DNA of 64,000 bases, taken from Procambarus clarkii (taxonomy: Eukaryota; Arthropoda; Malacostraca; Decapoda; Cambaridae). Below are positions 48,890 through 57,360 of this stretch, in pieces (the stretch's first letter is position 1; each line of letters starts with the position of its first letter). Made by a program: the position numbers and the translations under genes. Where the stretch lies: positions 23,248,844 through 23,312,843 of the forward strand of contig NC_091152.1 in the NCBI RefSeq assembly GCF_040958095.1. Reading direction: 5' to 3'. The notes under the pieces were generated by a model. The model was not told the origin of the DNA. It ran no database searches and saw nothing but the letters and a program-made list of their open reading frames with translations.

Positions 48890-49886
48890 GGTCCATGTGC
48901 TCATTAACATCAGTAATAAAAATGATGGAAAGTTTCTTGGCCTATTTCTAGACAAGAGACTTAACTTCAGCACCCACATTCAACACATAACTAAGAAAGT
49001 CTCTAAAACAGTTGGAATACTCTCCAAAATAAGATATTATGTTCCTTAACTCTGCTCTCCTCTCACTATATTATGCACTAATCTATCTCTTAATTATTGT
49101 ATCAGTGCATGGGGGTCTACCACTGCAAACCACCTTAAGCCCATCTGCTTTCAGACAACACTTAGCTCCCTTGTTTAAATCCCTTAACTTGCTAAATATT
49201 AACTCCCTCCACACATTCTCTTGTGTCAACTACATTTACAAAACCCTGTTCTTGAATGCAAACCATGCTCTGAAACTCTCCCTGGACAGTATTAATAGGA
49301 CCCATTATCACTACACCAGAAATATATATCTCATTGATATCCCCAGGGTCAAACTTAATCTGTGTAAACACTCTATGCAAATTAAGGGACCTAGTCTATG
49401 GAACTCACTCCCAAGTGAATTGAAAAGCTGTCAAAGTTTTGCTTCATTTGAAAACACCACCAAAAAGTACCTAATTTCATCTTCGTAGTTTCCTACACTG
49501 AGCTTTAAATTTGCTCTGTATGTAATGTTACCCAATCTCCCAATCTTTATGTACTTAATCCAAACAACTTTATCATTGTTGTCTTCTTTTATGTGCTAGC
49601 CATATGCTATATTGTGCCTGTTAAGTCTTGTTAAACTATCATTCAAGCTGTCATTGCAATCATTCTGAGCTACCTATGTGCTATACCTACAATTTTTCTA
49701 TCATCTTTTATTTTTTTCATGCTATGTAACTGTTATCATTGTTATAAATTTTGCAAGTATTTACCTACTTATAAGTTTCTTAGATTAAGGACCTGCCCGA
49801 AACGCTGCACGTACTAGTGGCTTTACAAGAATGTAATTACTATGCTATGTTTCCTCACAATCCCAATGTAACTTCTTGTATATATA

Positions 49887-49920
<34 letters not shown>

Positions 49921-49921
<1 letters not shown>

Positions 49922-50041
49922 CAAAACCAAAAAGTACCTAATTTCATCTTCGTAGTTTCCTACACTGAGCTTTAAATTTGCTCTGTATCTAGTGTTACCC
50001 AATCTTTGTGTACTTAACCCAAACAACTTTATCATTGTGTT
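49921..50041 (+). repeat. Second copy of the family E LINE C-terminus/3' UTR
   Basis: It repeats 49454-49580 (CCAAAAAGTACCTAATTTCA through CAACTTTATCATTGT) and is cut by the LTR that begins at 50042. Confidence 0.8.
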
Positions 50042-50216
50042 TGTAGTAAAAGTGTTATATATTATCGTACCGGATGGATGCTCGCTTGACTGTTTTACGC
50101 TTGACTTGTTTGTATCGTCAGATCAGCTGTGTCATGCTTGTGTACAGGTTTGTATAATGTTAACTTCTAGTTTAATTTCTGTATATTCTAGCTTTAGTCA
50201 TGTGCAGTTGGCTTAT
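50042..50216 (+). repeat. 5' LTR of the Mag-like element, first part
   Basis: TGTAGTAAAAGTGTTATATA... matches the start of the 3' LTR at 59970. It breaks at GGCTTAT where the LINE tail inserted and resumes at 53457. Confidence 0.8.
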
Positions 50217-50303
50217 AAATAAATAAATGTTTATTCAGGTAAGGTACGTACATACAAAAGGTTATACAAAAATTGATAGATTTATAGATAGAGCTAGTAC
50301 ATA

Positions 50304-50639
50304 TGTAACGGTTCTATTGTTACGTAAAGTATGGTGACAATAAACACAGACACTAAGATACTATATATATATATTTGGTCGAATATACAGAAGTACACAG
50401 GTGATACTTTGGTGTGAGTTGAGCGCACTGAGAGTCGGTACAGTATCTCGCAAGTGTCTGCTCTAGACCACACTTGAAAGTAGACTAGTTAATGTTTGCT
50501 ATTCTGCTGCTTATATGCTCGGGCAACACCTCACCGTGTTGCCCGGGCAACGCCTCACCTCATTCATCTCCAAAGGTTGACAGGAATATTAACAATGCAT
50601 TTGGAGCGAGTATATTATTGGGATAATCTACTCGCTACA
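50304..50639 (-). repeat. 3' LTR of the small LTR element
   Basis: 336 bp; differs from the other LTR by an extra TA pair and about four substitutions. Confidence 0.85.
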
Positions 50640-52327
50640 GAACTCCCCCTCCCAGGGGATGAAAGGAAAAATACTTGATCAAGGAACTTAGCTGGTCGGT
50701 GAATTGTACGCCCCTCGAGAAAGTGCCGGAAATGTTGTATGGCTGAGTAGATGGCGAGCAGTTCCCTATCAAAAGTGCTGTACTTCTCTTCAGTGGGTGA
50801 CAGGCGCGCTGAAAAGAATGCAATTGGGCGCCATTCTCCTTCAATGAGCTGTTGTAGTACAGCACCAATTGCGGTGTTTGAAGCGTCGGTAGATAGATTG
50901 GTGGGAGCGTCAGACACTGGGTGTGCGAGCAAGGTGAATTCTGCCAGCTTGTGTTTTATGTCGGTGAATGCTGTCTCTGCCTGGGGAGTCCACTCCAACG
51001 GAAGACGGGACGTGAGTTTCCGACCACGTAAGAGGTTGTATAAGTGTCGCAAGATGTCCGAACAATGTGGGATGAATCGATGATAAAAATTCACTACACC
51101 AAGAAATTCTTGCAACTTCTTTGGAGTGGATGGGCGCGGGAATTCCTTGATTGCCTCGATTTTCTTCTCTAGTGGTTGGACCCCTGCTGCTGACACACGG
51201 TGTCCCAAGAAATCCAGCTCTGGAACATGGAAAATACACTTCTCGGAGTTGAGCTGCAAGCCGAAGTTGCGCAGACGGGTGAGGAGTCGGAGGTGTAGCA
51301 GATGTTCTGTTGGTGATGTACTGGCCACCAGCAGATCGTCAATGTAGGCGTAGCAAAAAGGAAGGTCCTTAACTACTTGGTCGATGAAGCGTTGGAATGT
51401 CTGGGCTGCATTCCATAGACCAAAAGGCATCCGGACGAATTCAAACAGTCCAAAAGGTGTTGTGATCGCTGTTTTCGGAATGTCTGCCGGTTCCACAGGG
51501 ATCTGGTGAAATGCCCGCACAAGGTCAATTCTCGAAAAAACGGTTGCGTTGCTCAATCCCTGTGAGAAATCCTGGATGTGTGGTATTGGGTAGCGATCCG
51601 GCAGAGTACGAACGTTGAGAGCCCTGTAGTCTCCGCAAGGGCGCCATTCCCCTGGGGCTGTTTTCGGGACCATATGGAGAGGTGAAGCCCATGGACTGTT
51701 CGAAGGGCGGATTATTCCTGCCTCCTGTAGCTTATTGAATTCAGCACGTGCTACCGCCAGTCGTTCCGGTGCCAGGCGGCGTGGTCTGGCGAAGGTAGGT
51801 GCTCCCGTTGTAGTAATGTGATGCGTAATCGTATGTTGCACCTCTGGTCGAGGGCTGGCGGGTTGGGTCACATCTTTGAATTCATCCAGGAGTGCTTGAA
51901 GTTCCGTAGATGCGACTGGGGTGACGATGTTAACTTGTGTAGAGGTACTAGGAGAGGCTCGAAGTACTGCACCTGCGGGATCCACAATAAGTCGATGGTG
52001 TTGCAGGAAATCCCATCAAAGGATGGGTTGTTCCACATCCGCTATGAGGAAAGTCCACGTAAAGCGACCCAGAGAGGCGAACTCGAGAACCAGGGCGCGG
52101 GTCCCATATGTACGGACGGACGTACCATTGGCGGCTCGTAAGTCCAAACCAGGAGTACGGGTTGGTTTGACCAGTGGGGGAGGCAACACACTAGCTGCTG
52201 CACCTGTGTCAACGAGGAAACGGCGTTTGGTTATGATGTCAGATATGTAGAGCAGTGTAGTGTTTGAAATGGCGGGGTCACTGGCCGTTAACAGTCCCCG
52301 CCGAAGTAGTTTCCCGACCAGGAACAA
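50640..52327 (-). pseudogene. Protease, RT and partial RNase H of the small LTR element
   Basis: Protease (52016-52327) has FLVDTGAAASVLPP and ends at a TGA in the IL-DFL motif. The same frame continues (50615-51985) with [51 protein letters not shown] and catalytic YIDD. RNase H begins [16 protein letters not shown], passes [20 protein letters not shown] and breaks off after HFLEGRTI, joining unrelated sequence and the 3' LTR. Integrase is absent, consistent with an internal deletion. Confidence 0.8.
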
Positions 52328-53022
52328 GGAGCCCTACAGTTGCGGGCTTGGTGTCCGAACTTCTGGTGGTAAGAACAAAGCTCTCCCCGACGTTCTCGCT
52401 GTCGCCTAGAGACTGATACTGGATTCGCATGGTACGTCCTCCCTGGGTGGAAGAAACGCCGGTTCTGGAGGACGTCGAGTTGTTGGGTGTCTGTAGTCTG
52501 CTGTGTTACACTGGGATGGGACAGCGTAGCGTTATCAGACGTCGTATGAAGCCGGTCTGCCAGTGTAGCCAGCTGGGCTAATGGGGTATCGTCAGCCATA
52601 CTGAATAGGGCCGGTTGAATGTGTTTTGGACAGAGTTGTATCCATAGTGATCTCACAATCTCGCTGGGGGCTGGGCCAGTTGCAGTATGCATCACATACT
52701 GAATATGCCGCAGAAGCTGAGCTGGTGTTTTGTCTGCTAATCTTTTGTCAGTGAGGAGTTGGTCCCTTTGTTGAATGCGGCGTTTCATTGCTGCCTGTAG
52801 AAGAGCGGCCTTCAATGCAGTGTACGTCCTGGTGTCCGGTGATGGTGCGGTGATGACAGCGGAGGCAGTGTGCATAGCCTCCGAGGTAAGTGTTGGCAGG
52901 GTACAGGCATATCGGGCTTTCTCAGTCGAAATTTCGTGAAGGTCGAAAATAGCCTCCATCTGCATGAACCAAAATTCTGGCTCATCTGCGTTGTATGCTG
53001 GAAACCTGGTAGATAAATCCAT
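52288..53022 (-). CDS. Gag of the small LTR element
   Basis: The 244-codon frame starts MDLSTRFPAYNADEPEFWF, typical of Gypsy gags (Pro/Trp motif near the N-terminus). It ends with a zinc-knuckle variant CSYHQKFGHQARNC, in which the second Cys is His. A shift just after CRAPCS changes to the protease frame, either a mutation or a programmed -1 event; I cannot tell which from one copy. Confidence 0.75.
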   Translation of the reverse strand: MDLSTRFPAYNADEPEFWFMQMEAIFDLHEISTEKARYACTLPTLTSEAMHTASAVITAPSPDTRTYTALKAALLQAAMKRRIQQRDQLLTDKRLADKTPAQLLRHIQYVMHTATGPAPSEIVRSLWIQLCPKHIQPALFSMADDTPLAQLATLADRLHTTSDNATLSHPSVTQQTTDTQQLDVLQNRRFFHPGRTYHANPVSVSRRQRERRGELCSYHQKFGHQARNCRAPCSWSGNYFGGDC

Positions 53023-53059
53023 GACGAAGATCTAGTTTGTGACTAGGTGTTCTTTTCAC

Positions 53060-53072
53060 TCACTGGGTCACC
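53060..53072 (-). promoter_or_regulatory. Primer binding site of the small LTR element
   Basis: TGGTGACCCAGTG on the minus strand lies two bases inside the 5' LTR edge and begins with TGG. The tRNA is not assigned. Confidence 0.5.
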
Positions 53073-53074
53073 AA

Positions 53075-53408
53075 TGTAACGGTTCTATTGTTACGTAAAG
53101 TATGGTGACAATAAACACAGACACTAAGATACTATATATATATTTGGTCGAATATACAGAAGTACACAGGTGATACTTTGGTGTGAGTTGAGCGCACTGA
53201 GAGTCGGTACAGTATCTCGCAAGTGTCTGCTCTAGACCACACTTGAAAGTAGACTAGTTAATGTTTGCTATTCTGCTGCTTATATTCTCGGGCAACACCT
53301 CACCATGTTGCCTGGGCAACGCCTCACCTCATTCGTCTCCAAAGGTTGACAGGAATATTAACAATGCATTTGGAGCGAGTATATTATTGGGATAATCTAC
53401 TCGCTACA
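53075..53408 (-). repeat. 5' LTR of the small LTR element
   Basis: 334 bp, almost identical to the 3' LTR, which implies a fairly recent insertion. Confidence 0.85.
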
Positions 53409-53456
53409 CATACAATGCCTAAAGCCACTATTACGCAAAGCGTTTCGGGCACTTAT

Positions 53457-53593
53457 TGTTATAGTGAATAGACAGTGCTTAAACTGTGTATAAGTATAGT
53501 GTATTAATGGCTTGTGTTATTACAGGATGTAACTGTACTGTAATTATTTGATCAATAAAGTCACATGTCTGGCGACGCTTCTCATTCACCTCA
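53457..53593 (+). repeat. 5' LTR of the Mag-like element, second part
   Basis: GTATTAATGGCTTGTGTTAT and TACAGGATGTAACTGTACTG match 3' LTR positions around 60200-60245. Confidence 0.8.
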
Positions 53594-53618
53594 ATTTATT
53601 GATCAAATAAATACAGCC

Positions 53619-54412
53619 AGTGAACATTGAGCGGTTCCTACAGCCCCAGTGGTTTGCTACTGACCCAAACTCTACCACCGCCGCTCAAGAATGGCGTCAC
53701 TGGCACAAGACGTTCCAAAACAGTAGCAGTAGCAGTCGCTCTTGCAGTAAAAGAAGATACTCCCACCGTGGACAAGCTGCGTCTCTTAATAAACTACGTT
53801 GCTCCACGTGTGTTCGACTACATAGCTGACTGCACTACGTATGACGCAGGCTGAAAAATCCCTAACAGAACTGTTTGTGAAGCCCAAGAATGAAGTATTC
53901 GCAAGGTATGTGCTTGCAACACGACGCCAAGAACCCGGTGAGTCGCTTAACCAGTTTCTTCAGGCATTAAAGTTATTAGCTAAAGATTGCCAGTTCAAAG
54001 CAGTGACTGCTGTAGAAGCTAGTGATTCTCCTAGAATCCTAGAAGCTAGGCCTCATGTGAGAGATGCTTTCATTAATGGGCTAGGTTCTGCCACAATCAG
54101 GCAGAGCTTACTTGAAAATAAAACTTTAGACTTACAGTCAGCCTTTGACCAGGCTCACACTCTAGAAACGGCACAGAAACTTTCTGCCTCTTATGCTCAG
54201 CCAGGGGCTACAAACGCTGCCATGACACTCTCATTAGACCTGGAGGACTCAGGAGGACAAGAAAGTGTAGAAGAAAAAGTTGACACAGTTTCTGCAGCTA
54301 CAACTAGTGGTTTAAAGTGCTTCTTTTGTGGTTACACTCGACATCCTCGCAGTCGATGTCCAGCTAGAGAGGCTCTGTGTATGAATTGCAAGAAAAAAAG
54401 AGTCATTATGCT
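53619..54412 (+). pseudogene. Gag of the Mag-like element (left part)
   Basis: It starts near NIERFLQPQWFATDPN and contains VDKLRLLINYVAPRVFDYI, KPKNEVFARYVLATRRQEPG, ESLNQFLQALKLLAKDC and ENKTLDLQSAFDQAHTLE, the conserved capsid of Mag-like Gypsy elements. It has a CCHC knuckle (CFFCGYTRHPRSRC) and the start of a second (CMNCKKK), which is split by the solo LTR. Early frame shifts (about 53710 and 53855) and a two-base change near 54400 disable it. Confidence 0.8.
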
Positions 54413-55567
54413 TGTTACGGACTCGTCGTCGGAGCACGGAGCAGTGACGACAACGCCATCTGTGAGTCCGCTCCCGAAACCCCCTCCAAATGGACGACGC
54501 CATCTAGTGGTGACAGGATATGCCGGCAATAGGCGCTGGATTCCCGTCTTAATTGTCTCGTGGAGTAGCCGCTGCTGACCTCTGGTGAGGTAGTGCTTAG
54601 ACAGTGAACGCCATCTATGGAGTGAAGAGGTGGACGTTTGTCTAAGCTAGTAAGTGATGTTTCCTACTGGTCCCAGGTAGTGTCCCAGTATACTAATGAT
54701 GTGTCTGCTTGCAGAGTCGACCTGGGACTGCTATGTTGGACGATAGATCAGTCTACCCAAGGCAGCCAAGGTCTCTTCACCAGTCTGCTTTGAAGAAGCT
54801 GTGAGCCACCCCCGGACGAACTCTGTTGAGAGTATAATAGCCTGCCTGAGGAGTGGCAGTGTCGGGAATCGCCTTATCTGGGGCTGGCTGGTGGAAGAGA
54901 TTACCCACTGTGGTGCTGAATGAGGAGAGTGACCAGTGAAGAGCAGAGGTGCCATAGGCACAATCAGAGAACACTGTATAAACATCAGAGGTCCGCGGTT
55001 GTTCAACGTCCTCCCAGCAAGCATAAGAAATATTGCCGGAACAACCGTGGACATTTTCAAGAGGAAACTAGATTTATTCCTCCAAGGAGTGCCGGACCAA
55101 CCGGGCTGTGGTGGGTATGTGGGCCTGCGGGCCGCTCCAAGCAACAGCCTGGTGGACCAAACTCTCACAAGTCGAGCCTGGCCTCGGGCCGGGCTTGGGG
55201 AGTAGAAGAACTCCCAGAACCCCATCAACCAGGTATCAACCAGGTAACCAGCGAGTCACACGAGGCTCCTGCCTAGGGCTCGCAACCCTAGTATCAGTCG
55301 TAGAGTGGCCTAAGCAGCGAGGCTGATCGGTGCCTGCCAGCTACAGGCTGGATTGTGGTTGAAGGCCATCACGACGAAGCACCCAGTGGGACTGTGATTT
55401 GGCTGGCCTGTGGCCAGGGTAGATTCGTAGTAGTCATCGTGGGCCACGGAAGAAGGAACCAGGGCTACTCAGAGTGAGCGTGACAGAGTGTCAAGTGTCT
55501 TCAGAGGAAGACTAAACTTCATATAATAGTGTAGTAATAATTCCTGTGTCTTTACGTATGGTGGTGG

Positions 55568-55633
<66 letters not shown>

Positions 55634-55793
55634 ATATACATATATCAGAAAACTGGAGTATGTGTACCTCCCCTATTGTTTTAACTTGCGTTACGGGCTC
55701 ACCCCTTGAAAGCCTCTACTAACTTGGGGCTGGATTCCCAAACTCTACTATCATCAGAGAAGAACCCGGTTGCGTCCCAGTAGGGCCGTAACA
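54413..55793 (+). mobile_element. Solo-LTR-like insertion (1381 bp) in gag
   Basis: The ends TGTTACGG and CCGTAACA are perfect inverted octamers, and ATGCT is duplicated at 54408-54412 and 55794-55798. The interior is mostly non-coding, with a LINE C-terminus-like frame (GPRLFNVLPASIRNIAGTT, 54985 on) and a short (AT)n at 55568-55629. The zinc knuckle of the host gag reads on if it is removed. A solo LTR is most likely; a non-autonomous element is possible. Confidence 0.75.
54936..55205 (+). pseudogene. LINE C-terminal fragment inside the solo LTR
   Basis: GPRLFNVLPASIRNIAGTT followed by VDIFKRKLDLFLQGVPDQPG is the C-terminal motif of many arthropod LINE ORF2 proteins. It is in the plus direction and has no RT attached, so the LTR family probably captured it or was hit by a truncated LINE. 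Confidence 0.6.
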
Positions 55794-55798
55794 ATGCT

Positions 55799-56190
55799 AA
55801 GGTCTGTTGATCTCTGAAACAGACTAACAGCGTTTCCTTAAAACAACCAACATTCCGCTGTTATGCTCGCTACTTTAGCTGGGATTTTGCCCTCATGTCT
55901 CAATAAATCAGTGCTTAGTTATAAGATCAATGGTATTCTAGTCAGTGCACTGATTGACACTGGTAGCTCTGAGAACTTTATTCATAAGAATATTGCCGAG
56001 CAGAGTGGGTTACTCGTCTATCCTGACACTGGGGCAGTTTCTATGGCTACTGTATCTTTCTCTTCAAAATTCCTGGGTCAGTGCTAGACTTAGAATTGCA
56101 AGGAGAAACTTACTATGGTGTGAATCTCAAAGTGTTACCCGATTTGTGTGCTGATGTGATTTTAGGGCCATAACTTTACAAAATCATTTT
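55799..56190 (+). pseudogene. Protease region of the Mag-like element
   Basis: A frame at 55863-56087 has VSALIDTGSSENFIHKNIAE, a retropepsin active site, then shifts at SKFLGQC. The remainder (VLDLELQG, DVILGHNF-like) continues in other frames. Confidence 0.75.
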
Positions 56191-57360
56191 GTGCTCGAGA
56201 TGGCTTTTGGAGGAGATAGACCTCCCCTTAGAATATGTGGATTAGCTGCCCTCAAAGTTCCGGCTCCATCTCTCTTCAGTAATTTAGCAACAGACTGCAA
56301 GCCGATTGCTGTAAAATCCAGATGCTATTCTGAGGCTGACAAGTTGTTTATTGAATCTGAGACCGCTCGGATGCTACGTGAAGAGATAATTAGACCCAGT
56401 CATTCTCCAGTCAAGCCCAGGTATTAGTAACTAAAGGAGAACATCACAAGAAAAGATTGGTTGTAGATTACTCACAAACAATCAACCGATTCACGGGGCT
56501 GGATGCCTACCCCTTACCACATATAGATGAGATTGTACATAATGTTGCTAGATTTAAAGTATACAGCACGCTAGACTTGAGAAGTGCTTACCATCAAGTG
56601 GGTTTAACAGAGGAAGAGAAACCCTATACAGCCTTTGAAGCTTGTGGGAAGCTTTTTGAATTTAATCGTATCCCATTTGGGGTCACTAATGGAGTGGCCA
56701 GTTTTCAAAGAGTAATTGATGGCATCCTCGAGAAAGGAGGAGTGAAGGGCACCTTTGCTTATGTAGATGATGTCTGTGTGTGGAGATTCTGAGGAAGACC
56801 ATGATAAAAATCTGAAACATTTTATGGACGTTACAGGAAGGTATAATCTGACCCTGAATCTCGAGAAGTGTAGTTTTCGACTCCGGTCTATCAAGCTGTT
56901 GGGATATCTTATACAAGAAAGAGAAATTCGGCCTGACCCAGAACGCCTCGAGCCACTGTTAAAACTTCCATTACCAAGCAACACAGGTTCTTTACACAGA
57001 ACAATGGGAATGCTTGCACATTACTCCCGTTGGGTGCTGGGCTTTTCTGAGAAGATCCGTCCTCTCTCTCATACCAATGGTTTTCCCTTATCTGCTGCCG
57101 CTGCAAAAGCTATTGAAGGATTGAAACAAGACATTGCTGAGGCAGTGGTTCGGCAAGCGACCCAACAGCTTTCGCTGTGGAAACCGATGCTTCAGATCAT
57201 GCTATTGCCGCTACCCTAACCCAGAATGAACAACCAGAAGCTTTCTTCTCCCGAACACTTTCAAATAGTGAACAAAGGCCCTCAACGGTGAAGAAGGAAG
57301 CTTATGCCATTGTTGAAGCCCTGAGGAAGTGGCGACACTAATCTCATTGGACGCCATTTT
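56191..57360 (+). pseudogene. Reverse transcriptase and RNase H start of the Mag-like element
   Basis: Motifs in order: SRCYSEADKLFIESETARML, EEIIRPSHSP, RLVVDYSQTINRFTGLDAYP, LDLRSAYHQVGL, NRIPFGVTNGVASFQRVID, catalytic FAYVDDV, NLTLNLEKCSF, and RTMGMLAHYSRWV. Frame changes near 56420, 56775 and 57155 and a stop near 57340 (KWRH then TAA) show it is dead. DASDHAIAATLTQN marks RNase H. Confidence 0.8.

Larger units (their letters stand above)
47970..49488 (+). pseudogene. Family E LINE reverse transcriptase
   Basis: Pieces in order are FDILSPCQFGFRSQKSTND, FIDLRKAFDTVNHNYLLL with a stop after QHY, VPQGSILGPLLFLIYINDLP, FADDTTLIYSD and LTLNIEKTYYILFGSKSS. After the insertion come DGKFLGLFLDKRLNFSTHI, KTVGILSKIRYY and the C-terminus IPRVKLNLCKHSMQIKGP. 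At least one nonsense codon and two shifts are present, so it is dead. It is about 50-60% similar by eye to the A-D family. Confidence 0.8.
47965..49920 (+). mobile_element. CR1-like LINE, family E, 5'-truncated and interrupted
   Basis: RT-coding and 3' UTR sequence ending in (AATA)n at about 49887-49920. The 3' UTR has GCCCGAAACGCTGCACGTAC then TAGTGGCTTTACAAGAATG, the module shared with the SINE at 17.5 kb. It is interrupted at 48547-48890. Confidence 0.8.
50304..53408 (-). mobile_element. Small Ty3/Gypsy LTR element lacking integrase
   Basis: LTRs are 50304-50639 and 53075-53408, beginning TGTAGCGAG and ending CCGTTACA on the minus strand, with CATA duplicated on both sides (50300-50303, 53409-53412). 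Internally: PBS, gag, protease, RT and half of RNase H, then directly a purine-rich stretch and the 3' LTR. RNase H end and integrase are deleted, so it depends on others. Confidence 0.85.
50217..53451 (-). repeat. Minimal LINE tail in the LTR, itself split by an LTR element
   Basis: About 126 bp in total (50217-50303 and 53413-53451). On the minus strand it begins precisely at TGCCCGAAACGC next to the CTTAT target duplication (50212-50216 and 53452-53456) and ends at CCTGAATAAACATTTATTTA. Confidence 0.85.
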
